From: Cyathus striatus
Lineage: Eukaryota > Basidiomycota > Agaricomycetes > Agaricales > Nidulariaceae
Assembly (NCBI GenBank): GCA_025738555.1
Contig: JAOVFP010000010.1
Coordinates: 62,001-126,000 of the forward strand
Reading direction: 5' to 3'
Length of the DNA: 64,000 nt
The position numbers and the translations under genes are program-made. Of this stretch, positions 22,188 to 33,590 are shown in pieces. The first letter of the stretch is position 1; the number at the start of each line of letters is the position of its first letter. The notes beneath the pieces are model-generated. The model did not search any database. It saw only the letters and a list, made by a program, of their open reading frames with translations, and was not told where the DNA came from.

Positions 22188-23270
22188 ATGTCTTCTCATC
22201 CTCTGCATACGCGATCCTTCACGTCCATTGCTTTTAACGATCCAGATGTAACCGCCGAACCAGAGCACTGGAACTCTTTCTGGGAAGATCTCATAACAGA
22301 TGAAAAAGTCTACAGATCTTTTGTCGACTGCACGTTATCTCAGGATGTAAAAGGCATGGAGATGTTATTGACTCTATCACGAAGCCATCTACGTTTCATC
22401 ATCGAAATTCAGCGCTGGATGTCCAATCGTGACACAGAGCTTTTCGAACGTTACTGGAAGGCATGGTCGAATTCAAAGAGAAGGAAGCACATACTAGAGG
22501 GTTTCGTGAGGTCAGCAATCGGATCTCCTGAATCAGTATCAAACAGGGTATATTGCAGCGAATTGACAGTCGATAATCTGGAGAAAGGAGAAGGAGAGCT
22601 GTTTATTAAACTCCTCAAAATTTATATTGTGTCTGATACGTCGAAGTTGTCCCCGGAGACGAGAGCATCATACCCAAACCCGAAGTGGGCTGGCGAAATG
22701 AAGGAAGATCTTTTGAAGGATAAGAACGGTATGAGGGCAGTAATGTGGGAAATGATGCAACTGGATAGGGACACGTACATCTGTGGGTTGCGCCGATTGT
22801 TTACCTTCCACGGAAATTGATCTTTCAATGAATGTAGGCGAGTTCTTATACAGAACACTGGAGTCTTGCGAGGGACTACCTCCTCCATCACCTCCAATCC
22901 ACGTTAAGACACATGTCCTAGGAATGAAAGAGATCAATAGCTTAACTCTGGCGAAGTTCAAAAAGCTCGAAGACAAAGACTTAGCCGAAGAATTACGGCA
23001 GCATTTTAAGGGGAGTGGGAAGGAATCATATTATGCTTGCGAATTTTGCTCAAAAGTTGAAAGCTCAAGGACGCTTCTGAAGAAATGTCAGAGGTGTATA
23101 GAGAATATTGACCGGAAGGTGTACTATTGCTCACCGTTAGTTCAGTTCTGCGAACATCACGTCATACGTATAATAACCTCCTCTGTAGAGAATGCCAAAA
23201 GAACGACTGGCCAATTCATAAAACAATTTGCGGAAAAGTGCATACCACCGAGACATGTCATGAAAACTGA
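22188..23270 (+). CDS. MYND zinc-finger protein (paralogue 1)
   Basis: Exons 22,188-22,782, 22,838-23,135 and 23,189-23,270 give 324 aa. The N-terminal ~200 residues are helical and of unknown role (HWNSFWEDLITDEKVYRSF, RRKHILEGFVRSAIGSPES). The C-terminus holds a MYND finger split by the second intron: CEFCSKVESSRTLLKKCQRC, YYCSPECQKNDWPIHKTIC. MYND fingers usually bind short proline-rich partner motifs. It is a clear paralogue of the gene at 25.5 kb. The start is chosen by alignment with the paralogue (SSHP near the N-terminus of both). A transposon ends just before the ATG, so the original promoter is displaced by over 2 kb. Confidence 0.85.
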
Positions 23271-23813
23271 AAGCATCTTGTAAGACATTAAGCCTTTAAT
23301 ATCATCATAATGTATTGTAGGTTTGTTGCAAGGTGTAAGCAGAATGATTATAATACTACCATAAGGCATTATAGGACAAGTATCATCATGTGAAATCTTA
23401 TAAGACTGTGGGGTACTACACAATGGGTCTTAATGTATACGACTATGTTTCAAGATAACAACAATATAATCTTATTCATGTAGCGCCTTAACTTGTTTTT
23501 AAAAAAAACGTAAACTGGTGTTTAGTCTGGCTAATTTATGTTGGGTTTAGTGTGGACTGCCTTTAAATTACAGCTTTGGTATAAAGCGGTAGTCATAAAA
23601 AAGTGTACAGCGATCAATAACTTATAATTAACTAATTTAGAATCTCTGAGAACGTGAAGAGTCGAGAACTATGAACGGGCAGCGGTTATGATGAGTGTGG
23701 GCGAGTCTGGGTTAGTCGAAAGTTGGACGGGACGAAGCTGCAGTTGATTCTGGAACATGTGCCGAGACCGTGCAAGATCCGAAGCGTGCTGACTAATTTA
23801 CCCACCTCAGATG
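23271..23813. other. Intergenic, no gene seen
   Basis: AT-rich sequence without recognisable coding regions or repeats beyond short homopolymers. Confidence 0.4.
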
Positions 23814-23821
23814 TATAAAAG
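23814..23821 (+). promoter_or_regulatory. TATA box
   Basis: TATAAAAG in a GC-richer setting. It is followed at about 23,858-23,912 by three GGTAAGT strings that look like splice donors, and by the open frame starting near 24,274. Confidence 0.45.
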
Positions 23822-24273
23822 AGTGACGGGTTTCGCATTGCTTTTTACTTCAAGAAAGGTAAGTAGCACAGGTAAAGGTAAGTGAAATTTAGACTAAGGT
23901 AAGTATTCTTATTTAACATATGCTTGCTAAGTCGATAAGCTGTTGACATGAGTACTTACTGTCTTTGCATGTACATAAATAGTCTAGCAATGAATGTCAT
24001 AATGCATCGTTCTCCAAGAGGTCACAATTTCATAATAAGCTTAAATGATATAATACGTTTTATAAGCCTAAACAGTACTAACAGCTTATAATCCATTAAG
24101 TAAAGTAGATATATTATAATACTCTACTGTTCGTCTTACAGGGCCTTTAGGGCACGGAGCTTGACATATAATGTGTTATAAGGCATCCAGTCACGACCCG
24201 CAACTATACCCAAGGATCCGTGTTCAATTTAAGGCTGCTGGTGCCTTAAGGCCTTACAACGCACCATAATTCT

Positions 24274-24843
24274 TTGCGTGGCAAACTAGATTTTCATGAC
24301 ACAGCAAGGAACATCTTCGTTCCTCGACGCCCCCCGCCCCATTACATTCCGAGGTATGCACCTCCAAAACCAGGAGTTACCTATTCCCGTGCATTGAAGC
24401 ACCTAATTTCCCTCCTCAATACCCCTACCAATGCGAACATTGATTACTTCCTCTTTGCGCCGTCTGGGAACAGATATTCTGACTGCATTCCTGATGACCC
24501 CACGCTCAAAATGGTTTTCGACGAAGCCTGTTATTTTTCAATTATTGAGAGCGACTGTCATTATATTATCATACTGGCACAACACCTTATCCGCCGTGGA
24601 GTAGATATGACCGGAGCAACGGATCTAACAGAACAGAATATACTATCTCAACTTCAAGTCCAATTCCCAACAGTGTACCTTTCAAAATCAATCGATATAC
24701 TTGACCAGCAGGAATGTCCTCCTGGTATAACTATACTGGAATACATAGGAGAGCTGTTACAAGCGCTTTGGGAGGAGGAATACTTGAATCCGGAGAATGG
24801 TATAGTCAAAAAAATGATTCAAGAAACCGAGGAATATGTTTAA
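24274..24843 (+). CDS. Hypothetical protein, 3' exon
   Basis: An open frame of about 189 codons ends at TAA 24,841-24,843. It has no in-frame ATG near its start, so it is probably the last exon of a gene whose 5' end lies near the TATA box at 23,814 with a long leader intron. Content: a proline- and tyrosine-rich N-terminal part (PRRPPPHYIPRYAPPKPG), then a mixed alpha/beta region (YSRALKHLISLLNTPTNANI) and an acidic C-terminus. No family is recognised. It lies between two MYND paralogues on the same strand. Confidence 0.4.
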   Translation: MRGKLDFHDTARNIFVPRRPPPHYIPRYAPPKPGVTYSRALKHLISLLNTPTNANIDYFLFAPSGNRYSDCIPDDPTLKMVFDEACYFSIIESDCHYIIILAQHLIRRGVDMTGATDLTEQNILSQLQVQFPTVYLSKSIDILDQQECPPGITILEYIGELLQALWEEEYLNPENGIVKKMIQETEEYV

Positions 24844-25465
24844 TTTTGTGCTTGTTGACTTTGTATATACTACTTGCAGTAGGGCGACATGTATCACAAA
24901 ATAAAGCAAAAGCCTAGTATCATGAATCATGATCAAACGCCCTTTACACTACGAGCAGTCACGTGTTGGTTCACAACGTTCACCGGTCGTTCACGTATAG
25001 TTATGGACTCGGACAATATAACTCTAGCAAATCTCAAAATCATTTTGACGACTACCACGGAGCCAGTCAACATTTCAACCGCGGGAGATACACATGCTGA
25101 GTGCAGTTGATAAACGAGCAGCAAAAGGAATTCACATTGTTCTTGTTTCATATGGCCATCGGTATCGCCGCAATAGCTACCAGATATAGGTATGTCCCAC
25201 TAATATAGATTATTTCTGCATGTATCATGCATTGTTGGCTTATGTCCATTTATATTCTACGTTCATCGAAGTTCATGCAGCCAACAATCATAACAATAGG
25301 AGCTTGATTCTCAAATACATAAGCGAGGATTCATTCTTACGCGTTTTTGGTAATCCTTCACAGCCTCTCGTTCAGACATTGTTTAATGATTTCCGCTTAA
25401 AAGGACCATATATAATCCAGGAGTCTCCAACTTCATTCCCAACTGTCGAACTTCACCCTACTATT

Positions 25466-26586
25466 ATGACTCGTTCCTCCCATCCCGCACAATCTCTCTC
25501 CAACCTTGTTTTCCAAACTCCCAATGCAGCGGTAGATGCCGAGGTCTGGAACACCTACTGGGAAAACGAAACAAAGGACGAAGTTTACAACCGAATGGTC
25601 GTTGAAGCGAGGATTCTCGAAGGCATCCGTGAAATGGAAACTTTCGCAAACGAGGCTCAGCGTCTGATCAGCTTTCTCGTCAAATTCCAATATTCGATAG
25701 CTGGTTTCGAGATCAACGATTTCGAGGTTAACTGGACGCGTTATATGTCTCATTCGGAGAGGAGAACGCACTTGCTGGAAGGGTTAGTTAGGGCGCAGAT
25801 CAGCTATCCGGACACTGAGGTTCACCGGACGTACTGTGGAGAGATCACACTCAACAACTTGCTGAAAGAAAACGGAGCGCTCTTTATTAAGCTCTTTCGA
25901 ACTTTCGTTGTGCAAGATCTTTCAACGGTGACAGCAGAGACGAGAGCGTCGTGCCCGCACCCTCTGTGGGCTCATGAAATGGAGAAAGAGAGGGAGAAGA
26001 GTAAAGACAGCGTGAGGTCGCTGATTTGGGAGATGGTCCAGCTCAATAGGGATATCTTTATCTGTGAGTATTTTCGTTTCCTCTATGTTTTACTCTTCAC
26101 TAAAGCGATCCACGATCTCAAATTTAGCCAATTTAATATCGGGAGTCATTACTTCTTTGTTAGGAGATCCGCGTTGCCCTCCAAAAATCGTGAAGGTCAA
26201 CGTCAGCAGCGCTGACCACAGAACGAGAATAAAGGAAGCTGAGTCGAATATAAAAGCGTTAGAAAACAAGCTTGGACGAGGCATTGCCAAAGAGGTCAAA
26301 ATATTTTGTAAAAATGAGATGAAAGATGCAGCAAAATACTGTTGCGAATATTGCTATAAGGGTGAAGACTCAAGGTCGTCTTTGATGCAGTGTACGAAGT
26401 GCATGGACAAGGTCAAAAGAAGAAAATTCTACTGCTCCGAGTGCGTCGTTTTTTTTCTATATTATTCGCTCTATCTCATGGGTCTGTTGCAGGGAATGTC
26501 AGAAGAAAGATTGGAAGTTTCACAGGAAGACTTGCGGCAAAGAGCTTACTCAGGCCGAGACTGCGGGGATTGTCTTTACTTTTTGA
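25466..26586 (+). CDS. MYND zinc-finger protein (paralogue 2)
   Basis: Exons 25,466-26,063, 26,167-26,440 and 26,493-26,586 give 321 aa and align with the gene at 22.2 kb at matching intron positions (EVWNTYWENETKDEVYNRM, RRTHLLEGLVRAQISYPD). The C-terminal MYND finger reads CEYCYKGEDSRSSLMQCTKC, YCSEECQKKDWKFHRKTC. The first intron is a problem: the usual acceptor TTAG (26,160-26,163) would create a TGA, and the frame is kept only with a GAG acceptor ending at 26,166. Either an unusual splice site is used or the gene is starting to decay. Confidence 0.75.
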
Positions 26587-26905
26587 TACCTTATTTTATA
26601 GGATTCATGTATCGTTGATTGAATTTGAATAATAATTTTAGTTATTATATTATTCAGCTTCCGGTTTGATTTTGGCGCGGAAGCGAGCCAGCTAAACCTG
26701 CGCGCACACAAGAAACAAGTGTTCATTCACGGGAATGGTGACGGAACGTGACAAAACGTGAGTTTCCTAAACGATACAACTGGAGCCAATCACAATGCCG
26801 GGATCCGAAAAAGTTGAAATCGCCTTTCCAGGAAAACAGGCGTCCTCTAAAACCCAGCTGCCTTAAAAGGTAGTGGGAATTTTATGTCACAATTAAATGC
26901 AAACA

Positions 26906-27465
26906 CGTGATATTAGTAATCGTGACGTTTTCATTGTCATTGTCAAGGCATTCTTGTCAACTTTCTACCTTGAGTTCACGGAGTCTTGTTTGATTTCGAA
27001 CTCGCTATCTTTCTGGACGACAACAACCCCGTGTCTTCCTCTGATCAACATCCTGTAGGAACAATGCCCTTCGTGACCCTCGACCTCCTCCGAGATCCCA
27101 CGCCTCCCTATCGTTATCGCTACGAAATAGAATCCCTTTTCTACGTTTTCTACTTCATGGTGACGAATCATGAAGATGGAAATCGGACTCCTAAGCTTCA
27201 AGATTCATTCGATTCATTTTTCAGCAGTGACAAGCACACAGTTTTGATCTCCAAAGCATATTTTATCTATCATCCACCTACCATTAATTTATCGTTGAAT
27301 TTCTTGAAGTTGAAGAACGTTGTAAAAGAAATGCAAATTTTAATTCGTAAGGGATATGGCCAACAGTGTTTCGATGAGTGTGACGGCAGTGGCCAGGAAA
27401 GGGCAGAAACTACCATTTCCTATGAAAATTTCAGTGCCATATTCAGGAGGGCGATTAACAGGTGA
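26906..27465 (+). pseudogene. FunK1-type kinase remnant (C-terminal lobe)
   Basis: RDIS at about 26,906-26,917 is the remnant of the HRDIS catalytic loop. After a frame break come GVLFDFELAIFLDD (metal-binding loop, here DFE), GTMPFVTLDLL and YRYEIESLFYVFYFMVTN, which are the marks of the fungus-specific FunK1 kinase family. The frame ends at TGA 27,463-27,465. The N-lobe (glycine loop, catalytic lysine) is absent, so it cannot be an active kinase. Confidence 0.7.
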
Positions 27466-27693
27466 GCACATTATCATTCGGTTAACCGCATTCGACATCT
27501 GAGTTCTGGAGTAAATAACAGTGTGGCTTTGTAATAACAGTTATGTAGCACTAGAGAATGTCAGTATGTACACTCATTGCCCTTAAATGTATTATGTTGC
27601 AGAGCAGACTTCCTGTGACAGTCCGGGCGTAAAATGATCTGAATTGGATGGGTATCTTGTTGAAGTACGATGGTGCAGTACTTAGTCACTACA

Positions 27694-28764
27694 TCAGACA
27701 TCTAGTGTATCGTATGTCATAATGTAGACGTAGACCCAGAGATCGTCGTTTAATTCGTCCATTTTGAGCACCAATGTATCCAACTGGCAGCCTGAACCCT
27801 TCACAGACTCTCCAAGTATTTTCAGTAAATTGATCTCTGGTGGTGTGTCACGGTGTGGTGTCTCACTGTTCAAATGAAGTTTGCGTAATGCAGGACACAA
27901 AGTGCTATTGAGGATGACAGACAGAATAATCGGATTAATGTACACAAACTTCAGGGAAACCAGGGAGGAATGTAGAACGACTGTAGATCCGTCCGGAAAT
28001 GCAAAGAAATTTGGATAAGGAGTTGCGAAATGCTGGCCATATTCAATCGAATTACAGGCCAGTTCAGTGAGGTTAGGAAAGAAGTATATTGCATCGAGGC
28101 AATTTTTCCCCGACATCACATCGAGACGCAGTGTAGTTATCTGAGTGCAGGCTGCCGACACGTTGATTTGGTAGTTGATACCCGAAAGTCCCATAACGCG
28201 AAGTTGCGGACAGTTACAGAACACGTCGTCTATAGTTAAATAGAGAAATCGTCGATCCGTATCGAAACGTCTGAGTTTCACTTTCTCAAATAGAGGGAGG
28301 TAACATCGTGAAAGCTGATCGAAAGCATTATAAAACTCGCACTCGTCGTCGTATGTGAGATCCATGTATAGGAATTTCAACCTGTGTCCTCCATCCTCCA
28401 TCCTTTCCAATGTGTATATGATCTCTTCAGGCATCGAATATACGAAATTTGCATTCCAAAAGAAGCTGATGGCAATTGATAAAGGGTGGTTATTTGAGTT
28501 TTTCAAGTAGAGGTCGAAAAAACTCTTCTGTTGATAGCAGTTATAATTGGTGAACATGGTTGATATCGTAGACCAGATGTATGGTGTTGACCGCATAATA
28601 TTATACCATTCTTTGCATACGGCTCCTAGTATAACAGCCTGTGTACCACTCCTGTGCCACGAAGCGTCGAAGTCGATATAACAAGTGTAGGTAAAAATTA
28701 TTTCTTTTATCTCTCCTGGTAGGCGGCTGTTGAAATTGGATCTCGAAATTGAGTTAAAGCACAT
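27694..28764 (-). CDS. F-box domain protein
   Basis: A single exon of 356 aa. Residues 13-65 form an F-box-like start (LPGEIKEIIFTYTCYIDF, AVCKEWYNIMRSTPYIWSTI), which in this family would bind Skp1 in an SCF ubiquitin ligase. The rest is made of irregular leucine-rich segments (CPQLRVMGLSGINYQINVSA, FFPNLTELACNSIEY) that would bind a substrate. A TATATA string lies 99 bp before the start (28,863-28,868). A frameshifted paralogue lies at 43.05-43.96 kb. The substrate is unknown. Confidence 0.8.
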   Translation of the reverse strand: MCFNSISRSNFNSRLPGEIKEIIFTYTCYIDFDASWHRSGTQAVILGAVCKEWYNIMRSTPYIWSTISTMFTNYNCYQQKSFFDLYLKNSNNHPLSIAISFFWNANFVYSMPEEIIYTLERMEDGGHRLKFLYMDLTYDDECEFYNAFDQLSRCYLPLFEKVKLRRFDTDRRFLYLTIDDVFCNCPQLRVMGLSGINYQINVSAACTQITTLRLDVMSGKNCLDAIYFFPNLTELACNSIEYGQHFATPYPNFFAFPDGSTVVLHSSLVSLKFVYINPIILSVILNSTLCPALRKLHLNSETPHRDTPPEINLLKILGESVKGSGCQLDTLVLKMDELNDDLWVYVYIMTYDTLDV

Positions 28765-28868
28765 AATAAAATCTGTAGAGTGAGAATTGGGGATATCAAG
28801 TTATGGTTTGTTGGAGAGGTACTTAATCTAGTTTGAGTCTAGTTTCAAATCAGACGCACAACTATATA

Positions 28869-30158
28869 GGCCGTATCCTCTAGAGTACGAAGCGTTTGAT
28901 TAGTTGGTGCTGAGCGATGAATCCGAGATTAATCGATCAAGAATCGATGAATCGACTGTCACGCTTGGATGACCTCTGCCCGAACTCTGCCCGGCCCATT
29001 GTTAGCTCATTTACTGTTTGCAAACTTAAACAAACCCTCCAAACAATGAATTGCCAAACACGACTAACAGCTGTCATCACGCGACCCCTCTTGATATTGT
29101 TGTCTTTAAACTACCCACTTTACTCAGACTCGTAACTGTCAGATTCACTAATGATAATGAGCATTCTACTTATTCAGAACACCGTGAATCTATCGCATAT
29201 TTCGGAGTCAATGGTGTTTACTTTGGTGAGGGAGTCCACTGACTCACTCAAATATACTTACTTGACCACCTACAGACTGCAGTCGACAATTCCGCAAGTG
29301 AATAACAACTTATATCGATGAATCGTAGATCCATTTTAGTGTCCCATTGTTTACATATGTCGACAGTCGTACCACACACCCACACTCGTGCAATACTACG
29401 ACTTTAGTCACTGGTCACTCTTACAGTCCGCCCTTCGTCGTGATGCAGTAACCCATCATTACACTACGCCCTACACCTCCCTCGTTACGGCGTCGTACAC
29501 ATGTAGATACGTATTTGTGCTTCAGGTCTGACTTTCTGAAGAGGTACTCTCATCTGGACATGTCTCATGCAGCACCTGTTCATCCATCCCCTGGTGTCGC
29601 TACTGGACCGGTTTCTCTTGAATCTTGATGTATGGATGTAAAGATAAGTTTGTGAAGACTACATAGTTCGGTCCTAACTCTGTCGCGCTCCCAGTTCTGC
29701 GTCCAGAGATGGCTAGCACCGTCCCACCGAAATCTCACGCGCGCGTCCCGAGTATTTACATCACGACACAGTCAAGACACCGTAGCGCTCTTCTTTCGCT
29801 ATCCCTCTCTAAGCACTAATACATTTCGCAGTTCCACAATGTAAGACTCGGTGGACTGACGGCTGTTTCGTTTACTATGTAAGTAATGTATGTATGCATA
29901 TATGACGCCCAATGGACGCCACTTGTATGTATGTATGGGTCGCTACGGAAACTGTTGTCGAGTGCCTGGCTCAATATCTATATTTATATACTAATATACT
30001 ATAGAGTGCCACCAAGCAACTTGGCGCTCAGGGATCCCCTAGGGATCCCTCTTACCAGTTTGCAGGAACCAATATATACTTACCTTCGGATTCCGTTCTT
30101 CATTCTCCTTCCCCTCGCTCCTATTTTCCTTCTCACTCCATTTTCTTCTTGGCTGAAT
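28869..30158. other. Intergenic, no gene seen
   Basis: About 1.3 kb without recognised coding sequence. The last 250 bp (TATATA-like strings near 29,990 and 30,075, then CT-rich DNA) probably form the promoter and leader of the G-alpha gene. Confidence 0.4.
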
Positions 30159-32247
30159 ATGGGCTCCCACATGTCGTCACTGACTAAGGCCAAGGAACGT
30201 AAAAAAAAGCCTCAGGAATGTAAGGTACTTGTTCTCGGTGAGTTCAGCGGCGGTCGTTGTGATTTGTACGCTCTTTGTATTCTGGCATGCGTGTTTCCAT
30301 TTTTACTCGCCTTCCTACCTTCTCTTCATCACTTTACATACTGATATATATAATGCAGGCACCAGTGAATCAGGAAAGTCGACGATAGTCAAACGAATCA
30401 AGATCGCATGCGATGGCGGCTTCAGTCATGAGGAGCTGATGCAACACCGTTCCATCGTGTACCAAAATCTCATTGACTCGGCCCAGCAGGTTATTGCAGA
30501 GGTCAAGAAACTTGGGTTCGAGTACGAGTCCCGGCAGAATCAAGTGAGTGGCTAGAGTCAGAATTCTGTTTGTTTGCGAATTGGCTGCGCAGCGCTATGT
30601 GAGGGCAGACGGAGGGGAAGGGGTTTGCAGGCTCTAGGCCATTTCAGTACATGCTCGTGATAATTACAGTGTGCAGTTGAAACGCAGAGTTGTATGCGCT
30701 GTGACAAGGGCGGGAGGGATGGCGAAATGGGGCGCTCACCTCATGCGCTAGCATTTCTCAGTGCTTACCAGTACCCCTCATCGTCACCTATTCACTCATT
30801 CACTTCTTCAATCCTTTTTATTCTCCATTCGGTTTTTTTTCTAACTCCATTTTCTAGCTTCTTGCGGAGAAAATTCACACCTATTGGATCCCCCTCCAGA
30901 GAGAAACCAGTTTGGAGCACGTAAACGAAAACCCCTCTGACTCTAGTACTAGTTCAGTCAACCAGGACCTGAAATTCAACCGTGAGATCGCCGAAGCGAT
31001 AGAAGTGCTTTGGAAGGACCCCGTCATTGCGAGGGTCATGAACGAACATTCAGAGGAGTTTTACCTGATGGATAGTGCAAATTAGTAAGTGCCCTCTTTG
31101 ATTCTGCTGCGTGAAGGAGCGGGATGGACTAATGGACTGCACAAGTTTCTTCGCAGAGGTGATGAGAATAGGCGAGCCGAAATATGTTCCCAATGAAGCA
31201 GATGTGCTCAGGGCGCAACATAAGATGTATGGGGTAATCGAGTCAAAGTTTATGATAGGGCCGTTATCGTGAGTTATCTTCACCCCATCTTTCTCTTGTA
31301 TTCTGTTGGCGCGTTGGATATCTCAGCGTAAGACACCATCTGCGCCCACCTTGTCGATACACCCTGTGGCTTGCTCTCAAGCCCAAGCCCAACCCCCCCC
31401 GACCTGCCCAAGAAGTTGCTTCCACTTGGCTTCCACCTTACGTCTTTTAAGTCGATTCCAGTTCGGGACTGACTTGGACATCTATTTGTCACAGGTGTTT
31501 TGTCTTCGTTCGATGTTATATTTTCTCGTCTTAGCGCGAACGTTTCGTTTCTATGATGAAGGTGCTAATTGGTCTCCTTTTGGGCAGGGTACAGATGTTC
31601 AATGTTAGTTATCCACAATCGGAAGTAAATAAGTGGAAGTATTGCTTCGAGAATGTGACAAGTATTATCTTCTGTGCTTCGCTCAGTGGGTACGATCAGA
31701 TAATTGCGAGGGAGAATAAGTTGGTGTGTTGTAGCGTTCGTTTTCTATTCTTCACTTGTTCAGTGATGTTGTCATTTTGTAGAACCGATTGGATGAATCA
31801 CTAAATCTGTTTAAGGATATAACGAACTCACCGTGGTTCCACCAGACATCAGTTATCTTGTTATTGACCAAGCTTGATATTTTCAGTCTCAAGATCACGA
31901 AGGTATATTATGTCTTTTGTGCCAGCTCACTTCGAAATTGAGCCGGCTATGTTGGATTGCATTCTAGGAGCCATTGGAGCGTCACTTCCCCGAGTACACC
32001 GGCGGATGCGATGTCAACAAGGCGAAGAAGTATATTTTGATGAAGTTCATGACGTTGAAAAAAGCACGGTTGTCAATTTATCCTCAGTATGTTCTCTATT
32101 CGTGTCTACGCTGCAGTGATTATTGAGTGAGATAGCTTAACAGAGGCTACTGATGATCCTCATATCGTCAATTTAGTCTCTTCAGCGCTGAAAGAGACCA
32201 TTTTGCAAAACGCACTCAAACACCATCAGATTACACAGGTTTTATAA
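30159..32247 (+). CDS. Divergent G-protein alpha subunit, probable pseudo-GTPase
   Basis: Eight exons (30,159-30,237; 30,359-30,543; 30,858-31,084; 31,146-31,268; 31,588-31,723; 31,783-31,902; 31,968-32,086; 32,136-32,247) splice in one frame of 366 aa, a normal G-alpha length. The N-terminus MGSHMS keeps a myristoylation site but lacks Cys3. The P-loop is GTSESGKST (residues 27-35). Switch I reads RAQHKMYGV, with Gln188 for the arginine finger and Tyr192 for the Mg-binding Thr. Switch II reads NVSYPQ in place of DVGGQR, so the catalytic Gln is Pro214. NKxD reads TKLD (279-282) and TCAT reads TEAT. The fold-defining helices (WKYCFENVTSIIFCASLSGY) are kept. The intact frame argues for a made protein that cannot hydrolyse GTP normally. 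Confidence 0.88.
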
Positions 32248-32338
32248 TTATATAAACGACAAGCTTTGATACTAGGTTTCTCGATGTTTGTAACTACGTG
32301 AACGTTAAGAACAAAATCTAAACTAAGCCCTCGGAACT

Positions 32339-33590
32339 CTATGAATCAAAAATAGCCCCATAAGCAGGTATCCCTCTCGTTTCCATTCCATAAACAACTT
32401 TCCGCGTAACTTTCGGGTTGGAAATAATAAATACTGCCTCTGCGCTGCATTCCTGTACTAACTGGTAAGTCAAAGCAACCATATCAGGTCGTCCATGCTC
32501 TCGCGTGTTCCAGACAATCGCCTGATTATCAGCTTTTAATACTGATTGCATGATACTCCTTCCGTACGTCAATTCGGCGTTGGGAGTTGACCATAGAATG
32601 CGCCTCGGGGTGACATTAGCATACAACAGCGATAAGCAAGGACCGATTCCCGATCCAGTTGCAACAACGACAATCTGCCTGAATAGCTTGGAAGTGTAAA
32701 GAAGACCGTGGAGAGGATATCCTCGCACCCACAGCTGCCGAGGAGGTTCCTTGATGGTCTTCCTCGTCCAATCTCCTGCATTTGAAACCACAACAGAGAA
32801 TCCATTTATCTTCCCGTTTTCGTCCTCGTCGGGGATTGTAGCGAATGCATGCCATTCGAAGAGCGGCCGGGTCGAGACCTTTAGCCCATAGAAAGGCTGC
32901 ATGGACCTATAGTTAAAGTGGAGCCGAATGGCATGATCCGAAAGAACCTCTGGATAAACATCATACCTTCTAAGACGTCCCCATGATAAAAATGTGCAGC
33001 TTGTGGACACACAAAGGAACCAGAAATTAGGAGATCTAATAAGGTAAGCACCTAATGTTATCCCTTCTTGGTTCGCAGAAGCCTTGGCTGCCAGGATATT
33101 ATGCGTCCAAAATGTGACTAGTGCAGCCCATCCTGAGAAACGATGAAGTGCCTCGAAGTAATCGTGGAACCGGACTCGGAAACGGGGGTGTGCAGCGAGC
33201 AGGATGAAGACAAACATTGTGACCAAGATGTATGAAGTAATTAAACTGGCTTTAGCATCACTGGAAGGGTTGCGAATGAAGTCCCGTGTTGCAAGAGCTG
33301 TGTACAGAATGTACCATACGACAGCAGCAGTTCCTGCACCACTATGGGCGCCTCCATAGTGGAAGACCTTTGCCAGCTTTCTACGAATGGAGACCGGGAG
33401 GGAGTGTGGCGCGGCCACGCAAATTTCGTACACAAGGTTCACAAAGTTCTCCTGGCGGAACAGAATTGCAACCATGAGATTCGCGGAGGTAGCACTAGCG
33501 ACATCTGCCGCCTCTGGTACGCCATTCGTTTTGACCACGAAGGCAATGAAGGCCGCAAGGTTTGCAAAGATGAAAAAGGGGCTCCTTGAT
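32339..33590 (-). CDS. TmpA-like integral membrane oxidoreductase (5' end missing)
   Basis: The main exon (33,590 down to TAG at 32,339-32,341) begins after an acceptor TTACAG and encodes about 416 aa. Hydrophobic segments (FANLAAFIAFVV, AAVVWYILYTALA, SLITSYILVTMFVFILLAA, FSGWAALVTFWTHNILAA, FWFLCVSTSCTFLSW) are followed by a cytosolic reductase part with a nucleotide-binding loop (VVVATGSGIGPCLSLLYA). This matches fungal TmpA-type membrane proteins related to ferredoxin reductases. The N-terminal exon(s) should lie beyond 33,600 on this strand, where a LINE now starts; I could not find them on its far side. The gene may be broken by the insertion. Confidence 0.65.
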
